From positions 1 to 7,093 of the forward strand of contig CAZXSK010000108.1 of assembly GCA_964642855.1 (NCBI GenBank): 7,093 bases of DNA, in the 5' to 3' direction. The stretch is from CAZXSK01 sp964642855 (GTDB lineage Bacteria > Planctomycetota > Phycisphaerae > SM23-33). The position numbers and the translations under genes are program-made. The notes under the pieces are model-generated. The model made no database searches. It saw nothing but the letters and a program-made list of their open reading frames with translations, and was not told the origin of the DNA. Shown piece by piece: positions 1 through 5,641 of this stretch (its first letter is position 1; each line of letters begins with the position of its first letter).

Positions 1-218
1 AGACCCAGCAACCTGCGCTCGCCCGTCCGGCGTGACAGGTGGTGGCTGGCGAGCGCTCCGACGACGTACAGCCCGCCGAACCCAAGCGACAGCCAGAGGT
101 TCGCCACGTCGCCGTAGCCCAGGCGATCGTGCGTGAAGAAGTAGATACCCCGCTCAACGAAGATCGTCGCGAGGCTCTCCTGGAAGCTCAGCAGCCCCAG
201 TCTGCGGAAGGAACGCAC
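1..218 (-). CDS. Major facilitator superfamily-type transporter, N-terminal part (cut by window edge)
   Basis: This partial gene is read from the reverse complement and runs off the left edge; about 72 codons are visible. Reading from a GTG at 218-216, the protein has a first hydrophobic stretch at about residues 7-29 (with FQESLATIFVERGIYFF) and a second at about 38-58 (LWLSLGFGGLYVVGALAS). A basic loop follows, beginning GALASHHLSRRTGERR, which resembles the MFS motif A between helices 2 and 3 (G-x-L-A-D-R-x-G-R-R), although the usual Asp is Ser here. This implies an inner-membrane transporter with unknown substrate. The frame is open up to the LOG stop codon 18 bp upstream, and no other start lies between, so GTG is the best start even though no clear Shine-Dalgarno is seen. 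The short gap suggests co-transcription with the LOG gene. The family call rests only on the N-terminus. Confidence 0.65.
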   Translation of the reverse strand, partial: MRSFRRLGLLSFQESLATIFVERGIYFFTHDRLGYGDVANLWLSLGFGGLYVVGALASHHLSRRTGERRLLG

Positions 219-236
219 GGCAGCGAGGGCGGCGGG

Positions 237-1172
237 TTAGCGGCTGCCCCGGCCGCGCGTGCGTTTGCTCGAGGCCTTGCCGCGCTTGCGCGTGGTTTTC
301 TTCTTGGTGGTAGCCGCCTTGCGGGTGCGCTTGCGCGTGGTCCGCTTCTTTTTGCCCCCGGCCGGTTTGCCTCGCTGGGGCTCGGGCGATTCAGGCTTGG
401 CCTGGTCGTAGGTCCGCGACGGATGGCCGGCGACGGTACCCTCGCCTGTCATGGTTTCGAACATCGCCGCAGCCGGCGGGGGCGGACCCTGGTCGGGCGG
501 GTAGGCCTTCTCGATCACGCCGACCGCTTCCTTGAGGCTGTCTGTAAGGACGAACAGGTTCAGGTCGGTCTTGTCGATCTTCGGGTGCCCTTTGTGGAGC
601 ATGGCGTCGTCCATCCAGTCGATCAGCCCGGACCAGTAGCTCTTGCCGATCAGGATGACCGGGAACTGGATCGCCTTCTGCGTCTGGATGAGCGTCATCG
701 AGTTGAAGAACTCGTGGAGCGTACCGAAGCCTCCCGGGAAGCAGACGAACGCGTTGGCGTACTTGACGAACATCACCAGGCGCGCAAAGAAGTAGCGGAA
801 GTCCATGCGGATCTTCGCCCACGGGTTGGCATTCTGCTCGTGGGGAAGATCGATGTTCAGCCCGACCGACATGCCGCCGGCTTCGTCCGCCCCGCGATTG
901 GCCGCTTCCATGATGCCCGGGCCGCCCCCGGTAATGATCGCGTAGCCTCGGTCGGCGAGCATACCCGCCAGTTTGCTGGCCTTCTTGTAGTACGGGTCGC
1001 TGCGGGGAGTCCGGGCCGAACCGAAGATGCTCACGGCCGAGCCGATGCGGCTCATCGTCTCGAAACCCTCGACGAACTCGCTCATGATCCGGAAGACGCG
1101 CCAAGGGTCCTCGTTGACGAACTCGCGATGGTTGTTGATGGGTTGGTCCACGACGTCCTCCCGATCGTGCAT
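237..1172 (-). CDS. LOG-family (TIGR00730-like) Rossmann-fold nucleotide hydrolase with histone H1-like C-terminal tail
   Basis: The 311-residue protein belongs to the LOG / 'lysine decarboxylase-like' family, whose characterised members are cytokinin-riboside-monophosphate phosphoribohydrolases acting on nucleoside 5'-monophosphates in the cytoplasm. Visible motifs are GSAR (51-54), a Rossmann glycine loop TGGGPGIMEAANRGA (81-95) and the family signature PGGFGTLHE (146-154), whose Glu154 is the expected catalytic or binding residue. The conserved core spans about residues 20-225. It is followed by a Pro/Ala linker and a tail (about 265-311) in which 23 of 47 residues are Lys or Arg, with KKK-TTRKR blocks repeated. 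That tail is absent from ordinary LOG proteins and resembles histone H1-like or AlgP-like tails, so nucleic-acid binding is possible but is inference. An in-frame stop lies 9 codons above the ATG at 1172, with no alternative start between; the Shine-Dalgarno is weak. The gene is divergent from the lipoprotein gene. The physiological substrate cannot be read from sequence. Confidence 0.9.
   Translation of the reverse strand: MHDREDVVDQPINNHREFVNEDPWRVFRIMSEFVEGFETMSRIGSAVSIFGSARTPRSDPYYKKASKLAGMLADRGYAIITGGGPGIMEAANRGADEAGGMSVGLNIDLPHEQNANPWAKIRMDFRYFFARLVMFVKYANAFVCFPGGFGTLHEFFNSMTLIQTQKAIQFPVILIGKSYWSGLIDWMDDAMLHKGHPKIDKTDLNLFVLTDSLKEAVGVIEKAYPPDQGPPPPAAAMFETMTGEGTVAGHPSRTYDQAKPESPEPQRGKPAGGKKKRTTRKRTRKAATTKKKTTRKRGKASSKRTRGRGSR
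282..341. repeat. Direct repeat of 15 bp, 45-bp period, inside the LOG basic tail
   Basis: GCGCTTGCGCGTGGT occurs exactly at 282-296 and 327-341. The offset of 45 bp equals 15 codons, so the reading frame is kept. It encodes part of the repeated Thr-Thr-Arg-Lys-Arg blocks of the basic tail. This suggests the tail grew by in-frame internal duplication and may vary in length between strains. Confidence 0.75.
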
Positions 1173-1269
1173 GTCTTGACTGGTTGCTTTGTACCCTGCT
1201 TATCGGACAACTTCCCGGGCAAGGCTGAAACAAAAGCCTACCGCCCAGATACGTCGCCGGCAACAGGCG

Positions 1270-1298
1270 TTGACAAATGACCCGCAATTCGGCCTAAT
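1270..1298 (+). promoter_or_regulatory. Candidate sigma70-type promoter for the lipoprotein gene
   Basis: A perfect -35 hexamer TTGACA (1270-1275) is followed by a 17-bp spacer and CCTAAT (1293-1298), which matches four of six -10 consensus positions. It lies in the divergent spacer and points at the lipoprotein gene. The predicted transcript start near 1305 would leave only about 13 nt before the ATG, placing the ribosome site at the very 5' end of the mRNA; that is short and lowers confidence. No equally good promoter was seen for the divergent LOG gene. Confidence 0.4.
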
Positions 1299-1304
1299 GC
1301 TCCC

Positions 1305-1311
1305 GAGGGAG
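1305..1311 (+). promoter_or_regulatory. Shine-Dalgarno GAGGGAG that fixes the lipoprotein start at 1318
   Basis: GAGGGAG ends 6 nt before ATG 1318-1320. The open frame extends upstream to an ATG at 1189, but only the 1318 start has this ribosome site, and only from it does the protein begin with a compact lipoprotein signal peptide. The longer start is therefore rejected. Confidence 0.7.
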
Positions 1312-1317
1312 ACAGGC

Positions 1318-2136
1318 ATGAGACACGCAATGCGAGCGGCAATCGGTGTCGTCCTGCCGGCGATCCTCGTCGGCTGCAGCGACAATTACATCCTGACCAC
1401 GCCCGACACGCTGGCCACGACGGCTTCGGAAGCGCCCGTGGTGGTCCGCCTTCAACGGCGGGACTTCTTCGTGCTGGCGATGCCCTCCGAGCGATCGCTG
1501 ATGCAGCTTCGCGTCAAAGGCCAGCCGCCGCGCGGGGCGTTTACCGACGATCTCGGATACGCAGCGACCACCGTGCCCACCCCGCCCGAACAGGGACGCC
1601 ACGACCTGCAGGTCAGCCACGCCGACCGCCGGGGCGACGAAATCTCCCGCGACGCGCGGATCTACACCTGGCCGGCGGATGGCAATGCCCTGGCCGTCGA
1701 CCTCGATTCCCTGCCCCTGGACCTGCCCGAGGTATCGGAGATTGCAGCCGAGGCACTGAAGGCCCACGCTCCGGGCGGGCGCGTGGCGTACTTCACGCGC
1801 AAGGGCGTCGACGAGCACGACTGGATCCACAAGCGGCTGCGGGTGCGGGGCTTCCCCGACGGCCCGATTCTGCTGTGGCAGCGGCAGCGGTGGCATGTGG
1901 TGCCCGGGCCGTGGAAACTGCCCAGGATCAAAGTGGAAACGCGGCTGGTCAGCCAGCTCGACGCGGTCCGCGAGCAGTTTCCGAACCTGTCGGTGGGCAT
2001 CGCGGGCAGCCGGCTCAGCGCCAAGGCCTTCGCCGAGGCGGGGATGAAGGTAATCGTCATCGGCAGCGGGGTCGACACGAGCGAACCGGCCGTCCGTCGC
2101 AGCAGCTGGTCGGACTTCAGCGACCGCGGGCTGTAG
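1318..2136 (+). CDS. Lipoprotein with Ig-like region and degenerate HAD/App1-like domain
   Basis: The 272-residue protein begins with a short basic stretch, a hydrophobic core and the lipobox LVGC with Cys20, so it is predicted to be lipid-anchored on the outer face of the cytoplasmic membrane or in the outer membrane. Residues about 40-120 look like a small beta-sandwich. Residues about 124-250 have the layout of a HAD-superfamily phosphatase: motif I VDLDS (127-131, Asp128 and Asp130), motif II VAYFT ending in Thr160, a motif III Lys at 205 ahead of a helix, then SVGIAGSRLSAKAFAEAG (225-242) where functional enzymes have GDSxxD. Both motif IV acidic positions are replaced, by Gly230 and Ser234, so Mg2+-dependent catalysis is doubtful. 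The DUF2183/App1 phosphatase-like reading rests on fold layout, not close identity. A binding or structural role is an inference. The gene stands alone and converges on the large glycosidase gene. It may be recognised as a HAD-like protein or left hypothetical. Confidence 0.8.
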   Translation: MRHAMRAAIGVVLPAILVGCSDNYILTTPDTLATTASEAPVVVRLQRRDFFVLAMPSERSLMQLRVKGQPPRGAFTDDLGYAATTVPTPPEQGRHDLQVSHADRRGDEISRDARIYTWPADGNALAVDLDSLPLDLPEVSEIAAEALKAHAPGGRVAYFTRKGVDEHDWIHKRLRVRGFPDGPILLWQRQRWHVVPGPWKLPRIKVETRLVSQLDAVREQFPNLSVGIAGSRLSAKAFAEAGMKVIVIGSGVDTSEPAVRRSSWSDFSDRGL

Positions 2137-2204
2137 ATCACCCGGCGCACCCGGCCCCGGCCCGCAGCGGCCCATCGGAAAACACGTCGGATGGTGCGCA
2201 GCCG

Positions 2205-2231
2205 AAGAACCGGCTGACCTTGCCGGTTCTT
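2205..2231. terminator. Perfect hairpin downstream of the lipoprotein gene; possible terminator
   Basis: AAGAACCGGC (2205-2214) and GCCGGTTCTT (2222-2231) pair perfectly over 10 bp around a 7-nt loop TGACCTT. It lies 68 bp after the lipoprotein stop, in a spacer between convergent genes, where a bidirectional terminator is expected. There is no T-run after either arm, so intrinsic termination is uncertain. The right arm is the first unit of the TGCC array, and eight bases of the left arm (2207-2214) can pair equally with the second unit (2232-2239). Confidence 0.45.
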
Positions 2232-2344
2232 GCCGGTTCCTGCCAAAGCTTGCCGGCTCTGCCCATCGGCTGCCGGCTGTGAACGGCCCTGCCCCGCCGT
2301 GGCCGACGCCTGCCAGCCGTTGCCGAATCCTGCCATCGCGAGCC
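2221..2344. repeat. 10-bp-periodic TGCC array in a convergent intergenic spacer
   Basis: Within the non-coding spacer 2137-2430, TGCC recurs at 2221, 2231, 2241, 2251, 2271, 2311, 2321 and 2331. The intervening registers mostly keep CC at unit positions 3-4 (2261, 2291, 2301 and 2341). The first two units are nearly identical (TGCCGGTTCT and TGCCGGTTCC) and later ones drift. A 10-bp period is close to one helical turn and not a multiple of three, so it is not a protein repeat. It may be a decaying minisatellite or a phased protein-binding array. The rest of the spacer (2137-2204 and 2345-2430) shows only a weak GCGGAC-G-GTCCGC inverted repeat at 2354-2366. Confidence 0.7.
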
Positions 2345-2430
2345 CTTCTCCCGGCGGACGGTCCGCGCAACAATTCGGGCCGGCGACCGGAGTCACCGAC
2401 CCGCGAAATCGTCGGAAGAAATCCCGGCCC

Positions 2431-5235
2431 TCAGCGCTCGATGACCACCGACCCCATCCCGAGAACGAACCCGTTGCCGACGTCGCTGCCAGCGGCGCCG
2501 AACGTCACCGAATCGACGCCGTCCAGCAGCTTGGGATCGATCTCGATCTGGCGGATGTAGGGCGAGTTGCACGGGGTGTGAGCAGCGGGAATGGCGAAGC
2601 GCTTCCCGCCGACCTCGACCCAGCCTTCGCCATGGCCAACGTGCTCGACAACCAGCCGCAGCCAGGCGCGATTGGCGCCTTTGGCGTCGAAGTCCTTGAG
2701 CTTCAGCGTCGCCGTGTCGCCCGGTTTGAGGGTCTTCAGCACGCCGTGACAGTAGTACTGCGTGCGGACGAGATCGGGCTTGGCGGGCACGTCACCGGCC
2801 AGCTTGAGCCCGATGGCCACGGCGTGGCTGGGCTTGACCGTCAGTGACGCGGCGACCTGGCCATTCTCATCGGCGGGGGTTAGTTTCACGCCGTCGACGT
2901 CGACGCCCTTGCCTGCCTTCACAGCCGTCTCCCGCAGGTCCACCTCGCCCTTGTTGTTGTGGTCAAGCAGCTTCACCGAACCGCCGCCGAGGGACGTGCC
3001 CTCCGGCGGGGCGATCGTCAGCGAAACGTCGCGGACGCCCGGGCCGTCGTTGAAGACCACCGTCACCAGCTGGCCAGTGACGTCGTCGATGCTCGATACG
3101 ACCCACACGCTGTCATCGCTGCTGGTGGCCTGCACAAGCCGGCCGCGAAGGTCGTGCAGGAACTTCAGGCACAGGTACTCGCCCTTGTCGATGCCCGCCT
3201 TGCCCCACGGCGTGCCCCCGCCGCGACTCTTCCACAGGGCGTGGATCGCCCGGGCGCGAATCTTGTCGGGCGTCTCCTTCACGCAGTACAGGATGTCGCG
3301 CAGGTTGTAGATCATCCGCTTGCGGCTGACGAACCGCCCGCCGTGCTGGAAATTCGCCGCGGTCCGGCCTCGAGCGGGGGCGTCCCACAGGTCGTTGGTC
3401 TCGGTGTTATACACCGTCAGCGTCTTGTCGTGCCTGGTCCTGCCATAGGCTACCAGCACCTCGTACGACGCAGCCATGCCGTCGGTATGGCCCTGGTAGT
3501 GGTGCTCGCAGACGCCGTCGAGGTCCTCGATGCACGCATCGATCATCGGCTTGTAGAGCAGGTCCCACGACGCCCAGTCGTCTTCCTGCCAGCGGAAACC
3601 GAACCCGCCGACCATCTGCAGATCCGGCGCGCCCTTCTTCGCCTCGGCAGCGACGACATTGAACGACTCGTTGTACCACACGCCAATCTGCCTGCCCGAC
3701 CAGTACGTAAACCGCGACGGGTCCTTCGCCACGAGACGCGTCTTGCCGTCCCCGCCCTGCTGACTCTCCCAGACCATCGATTCGAGTTTCTCGCCCCGAT
3801 ACACCACAGCGTCGCCCGCCTTGGCCGAGTCCTTGTTGTCAGCCCGGCCGGTGAGATGCTTCTCCAGCATCCGCCCGAGATCGAGATACGGCTCGTTCCA
3901 CCATTCGATCGCCACGGCGTCGCCGTACTTGGCGCCCTGGCTGGCAAGGCTCTTGCCCACGCTGACACACTTGCTCTTCCAGTCGCCGCCCCAGGTCTGC
4001 GGCAGCAACTGCTTGCGGTCGTACTGCGTGCAGACTCGCAGGAACACCTCGTGACCCGGGTTCGGGCCTCGCACAAACGCCCCGCCGCCACCCATCGCCT
4101 TCAGCGGACGCAGGCTGCCCACACGCAGGCCCTCAACCTGCCCGTCCGAACCCCCGGCCGTGTGGAAGCCGAAAATGCCCGCCGGCACCGTCTGCTGGTC
4201 GTTGACCTTCACCGTCCGGCCGGTAACCTCGCACCGCACCGGGCCGCCTTTGCGGTCCTTCCATCGGCCGGCCTGCAAGTCCGCAACCGTGAACCCCACC
4301 TTCCCCACGCCGTGGGAGTTGACCACCCCCACCGCCACGCGGACCACCTGGTCGAGGTCCAGCGAGAAGTTCTCGTCGAAGTTGCCCTCGGCCCCCGCCC
4401 CGGTGCCCGACGAGTTGAAAATCCACTCCGCGTGACGCATCGCCGAAAACGGAACCACCGCCGTGTTGACCTTCGACGACAGCGGCACCGCGTCGCGGAC
4501 GTAGTACCACGAGCCGTCGTCTTCCATCGCCGCCACGTCAACGAACACGTCGCTGCGGGGCTTGTCGGTCGCGATCGTCACCACCAGCCCGTCCTGGTCG
4601 GTCAGGTCCGCCGGCCAGATCAACTCGCGAACCGCCCAACGGGCGTTGTTCCAGTTCGACCGCTTCGTGCCCATGTCGAACTGCACAACCAGGCCGTCGG
4701 CGGTGTTCCGGGCGTTGACCCAGCCGGGAATTCTCGCCATGCCCGTGACCTTGCCCTTGACCGCCTCTCCCTGGAACGTGCCCGTGAAGCTGCCCCTCAC
4801 CTCGCGCCCGTCACGTTTGAGCTCGACGACGTATTCCGCCTTCGGATCGCCCTTGACCCACCGGTCCGAGCCCACGTCGACCGTCACGTGCAACTGGCCG
4901 GGCCTGGACTTGTCCGCGTCCACCAACGCCTTCGACGAGCCCTTGTTGAGCGTCGGCGCACTGGCCGCTGCCTTCTCCTGCCACTTGCCCTCCTCCAGCA
5001 CCGGGAACAGGCGCAGGATCATCGGCTCGCGGCTGGTCTGGCCGGTCTTCTTGTCCTTCTTGGTCTGGAAAACCGCTCCCTCAAGCGTCAGGTGATACTC
5101 CACCAGGTCGCCGCTCTTGCTGACGAGCTTCTCCAGCGGCGTCTTCTTGACAGAGTCGGGAACGGGCCTCGCTGCGGCTACGGAAACTGCCCCCAACACG
5201 ACGGCCAGGCTCAGGATGCGTCCGGTCATTCTCAC
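2431..5235 (-). CDS. Large secreted protein, putative clan GH-A-like glycoside hydrolase with beta-sandwich modules
   Basis: The 934-residue protein starts with a signal peptide (RILSLAVVLGAVSVAAA, likely cleaved near residue 22), so it is exported. Residues about 35-170 form a beta-rich module of unknown family. Residues about 175-325 resemble a CBM11/CIA30-like carbohydrate-binding sandwich. Residues about 345-700 are read as a TIM-barrel catalytic domain: AIEWWNEPY (442-450) carries the WNEP motif, with Glu448 as candidate acid/base; CEHHYQGH (576-583) resembles the His-Tyr strand of clan GH-A; and VYNTETNDLW (608-617) offers Glu612 as candidate nucleophile. Linker and beta modules follow to the C-terminus, the last (about 820-934) a CBM-like sandwich. 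The family (GH39, GH86 or another) cannot be settled by eye, so the substrate is unknown; a role in polysaccharide breakdown is inferred. The start is GTG at 5235, chosen from the Shine-Dalgarno, not the ATG two codons later. No sugar transporter or regulator is adjacent. Confidence 0.75.
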   Translation of the reverse strand: MRMTGRILSLAVVLGAVSVAAARPVPDSVKKTPLEKLVSKSGDLVEYHLTLEGAVFQTKKDKKTGQTSREPMILRLFPVLEEGKWQEKAAASAPTLNKGSSKALVDADKSRPGQLHVTVDVGSDRWVKGDPKAEYVVELKRDGREVRGSFTGTFQGEAVKGKVTGMARIPGWVNARNTADGLVVQFDMGTKRSNWNNARWAVRELIWPADLTDQDGLVVTIATDKPRSDVFVDVAAMEDDGSWYYVRDAVPLSSKVNTAVVPFSAMRHAEWIFNSSGTGAGAEGNFDENFSLDLDQVVRVAVGVVNSHGVGKVGFTVADLQAGRWKDRKGGPVRCEVTGRTVKVNDQQTVPAGIFGFHTAGGSDGQVEGLRVGSLRPLKAMGGGGAFVRGPNPGHEVFLRVCTQYDRKQLLPQTWGGDWKSKCVSVGKSLASQGAKYGDAVAIEWWNEPYLDLGRMLEKHLTGRADNKDSAKAGDAVVYRGEKLESMVWESQQGGDGKTRLVAKDPSRFTYWSGRQIGVWYNESFNVVAAEAKKGAPDLQMVGGFGFRWQEDDWASWDLLYKPMIDACIEDLDGVCEHHYQGHTDGMAASYEVLVAYGRTRHDKTLTVYNTETNDLWDAPARGRTAANFQHGGRFVSRKRMIYNLRDILYCVKETPDKIRARAIHALWKSRGGGTPWGKAGIDKGEYLCLKFLHDLRGRLVQATSSDDSVWVVSSIDDVTGQLVTVVFNDGPGVRDVSLTIAPPEGTSLGGGSVKLLDHNNKGEVDLRETAVKAGKGVDVDGVKLTPADENGQVAASLTVKPSHAVAIGLKLAGDVPAKPDLVRTQYYCHGVLKTLKPGDTATLKLKDFDAKGANRAWLRLVVEHVGHGEGWVEVGGKRFAIPAAHTPCNSPYIRQIEIDPKLLDGVDSVTFGAAGSDVGNGFVLGMGSVVIER

Positions 5236-5242
5236 GTTGCTT

Positions 5243-5248
5243 CTCCTT
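5243..5248 (-). promoter_or_regulatory. Shine-Dalgarno AAGGAG that selects a GTG start for the glycosidase
   Basis: On the minus strand AAGGAG lies 7 nt before GTG 5235-5233 and 13 nt before the in-frame ATG 5229-5227. The spacing favours GTG. Confidence 0.7.
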
Positions 5249-5425
5249 GGTCAGGTGCGGAACACGGCGTCCAATCGGTTGTCGATCCTACCTGAAATGC
5301 CCGCCGGTCCGCCACGTTTCGGCCGGAGGAAATGTCCACCACCCTGCCAAGTCCCTACGTCCCGGCGACGCCCGACCGACACGCCGCCCCGCGAACCACG
5401 CCTTGCCACCCGCCGGCCGGCCTGC

Positions 5426-5590
5426 TAGGCTCTGTCTCAAAACGCTGGCGTGGCCCGAAAGCGCGGAGTTCGCCGGGCAGGCTAGGACGGTCAAGCAGGC
5501 AGATCCGCCGGATCTGTCGATGCAGCCGGACAAAGCTGGCACGGTGAAGACCCGCTTGAAGCCCGTCATCGGGGTTTTGAACAGAGCCTA
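5426..5590. mobile_element. 161-bp foldback MITE-like element flanked by TA
   Basis: The left end GGCTCTGTCTCAAAAC (5428-5443) and the inverted right end GGCTCTGTTCAAAAC (5574-5588 read on the minus strand) are the same sequence apart from one extra C. Each is bordered by TA (5426-5427 and 5589-5590), consistent with a TA target-site duplication as made by IS630/Tc1-mariner and some IS5-family elements. The two halves are each exactly 80 nt around the single base C5508, and the centre is the palindrome CAGATCCG-C-CGGATCTG (5500-5516). Stretches between ends and centre also match imperfectly in inverted orientation, so the whole element can fold on itself. No transposase is encoded, so it would be non-autonomous, comparable in plan to the Correia elements of Neisseria, which also duplicate TA. 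The parental transposon is unknown. Confidence 0.75.
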
Positions 5591-5592
5591 AG

Positions 5593-5613
5593 CTCCCGCG
5601 AGGATCGCGGGGG
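5593..5613 (+). promoter_or_regulatory. Stable hairpin in the leader of the glycosyltransferase gene
   Basis: CCCGCGA (5595-5601) and TCGCGGG (5605-5611) pair perfectly around a GGA loop, extendable by a T-G wobble and a C-G pair to 5593/5613. It starts 2 bp after the right TA of the foldback element and ends 28 nt before the ATG. It could be a 5'-leader structure or block read-through from the element; there is no T-run, so a classical terminator is unlikely. Confidence 0.5.
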
Positions 5614-5616
5614 GGG
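5609..5616 (+). repeat. Run of eight G in the glycosyltransferase leader
   Basis: Eight consecutive G residues overlap the 3' arm of the preceding hairpin and lie 25 nt upstream of the ATG. Such runs are prone to slippage, which would change leader length and pairing; whether it varies here is unknown. Confidence 0.8.
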
Positions 5617-5641
5617 TCGTCGTAAGCGAAAAGGGACACGC

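Larger units (their letters stand above)
5236..5641. other. 406-bp divergent spacer between the glycosidase and glycosyltransferase genes
   Basis: The spacer separates two divergently transcribed genes. Its left part (5249-5425) shows no convincing promoter or small gene; it holds a GC palindrome GCCGGCCGGC (5412-5421) next to the foldback element and a loosely repeated GAAATGYCC (about 5294 and 5329). The right part is taken up by the foldback element (5426-5590), a hairpin with a G-run (5593-5616) and the glycosyltransferase ribosome site AAGGGA (5631-5636). Frames crossing this region have no plausible start or protein character. Confidence 0.6.

Noticed and set aside
39..1280. 413-codon plus-strand frame over the LOG gene
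   Set aside because: Low-complexity Arg/Gly/Val-rich composition; the minus strand encodes clear LOG motifs.
2221..2344. CRISPR array
   Set aside because: Units are only 10 bp with no repeat-spacer structure and no cas genes nearby.
1294..2373. 359-codon minus-strand frame over the lipoprotein gene
   Set aside because: Its composition is shadow-like and it runs through the TGCC array; the plus strand has a lipobox, a ribosome site and a fold-like domain.
2959..5295. 778-codon open frame on the plus strand, antisense to the glycosidase
   Set aside because: It is Arg/His/Ala/Val-rich with no domain signal and is a high-GC shadow; the opposite strand has a signal peptide, a ribosome site and catalytic-type motifs.
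5288..5569. Possible small protein encoded across the foldback element
   Set aside because: Frames here cross the element boundary, lack ribosome sites and have no protein-like composition.
5428..5588. Integron attC site
   Set aside because: It is an imperfect palindrome of suitable size, but the ends do not match the RYYYAAC and GTTRRRY core sites and no integrase is near; TA-flanked GGCTCTGT ends fit a transposon better.
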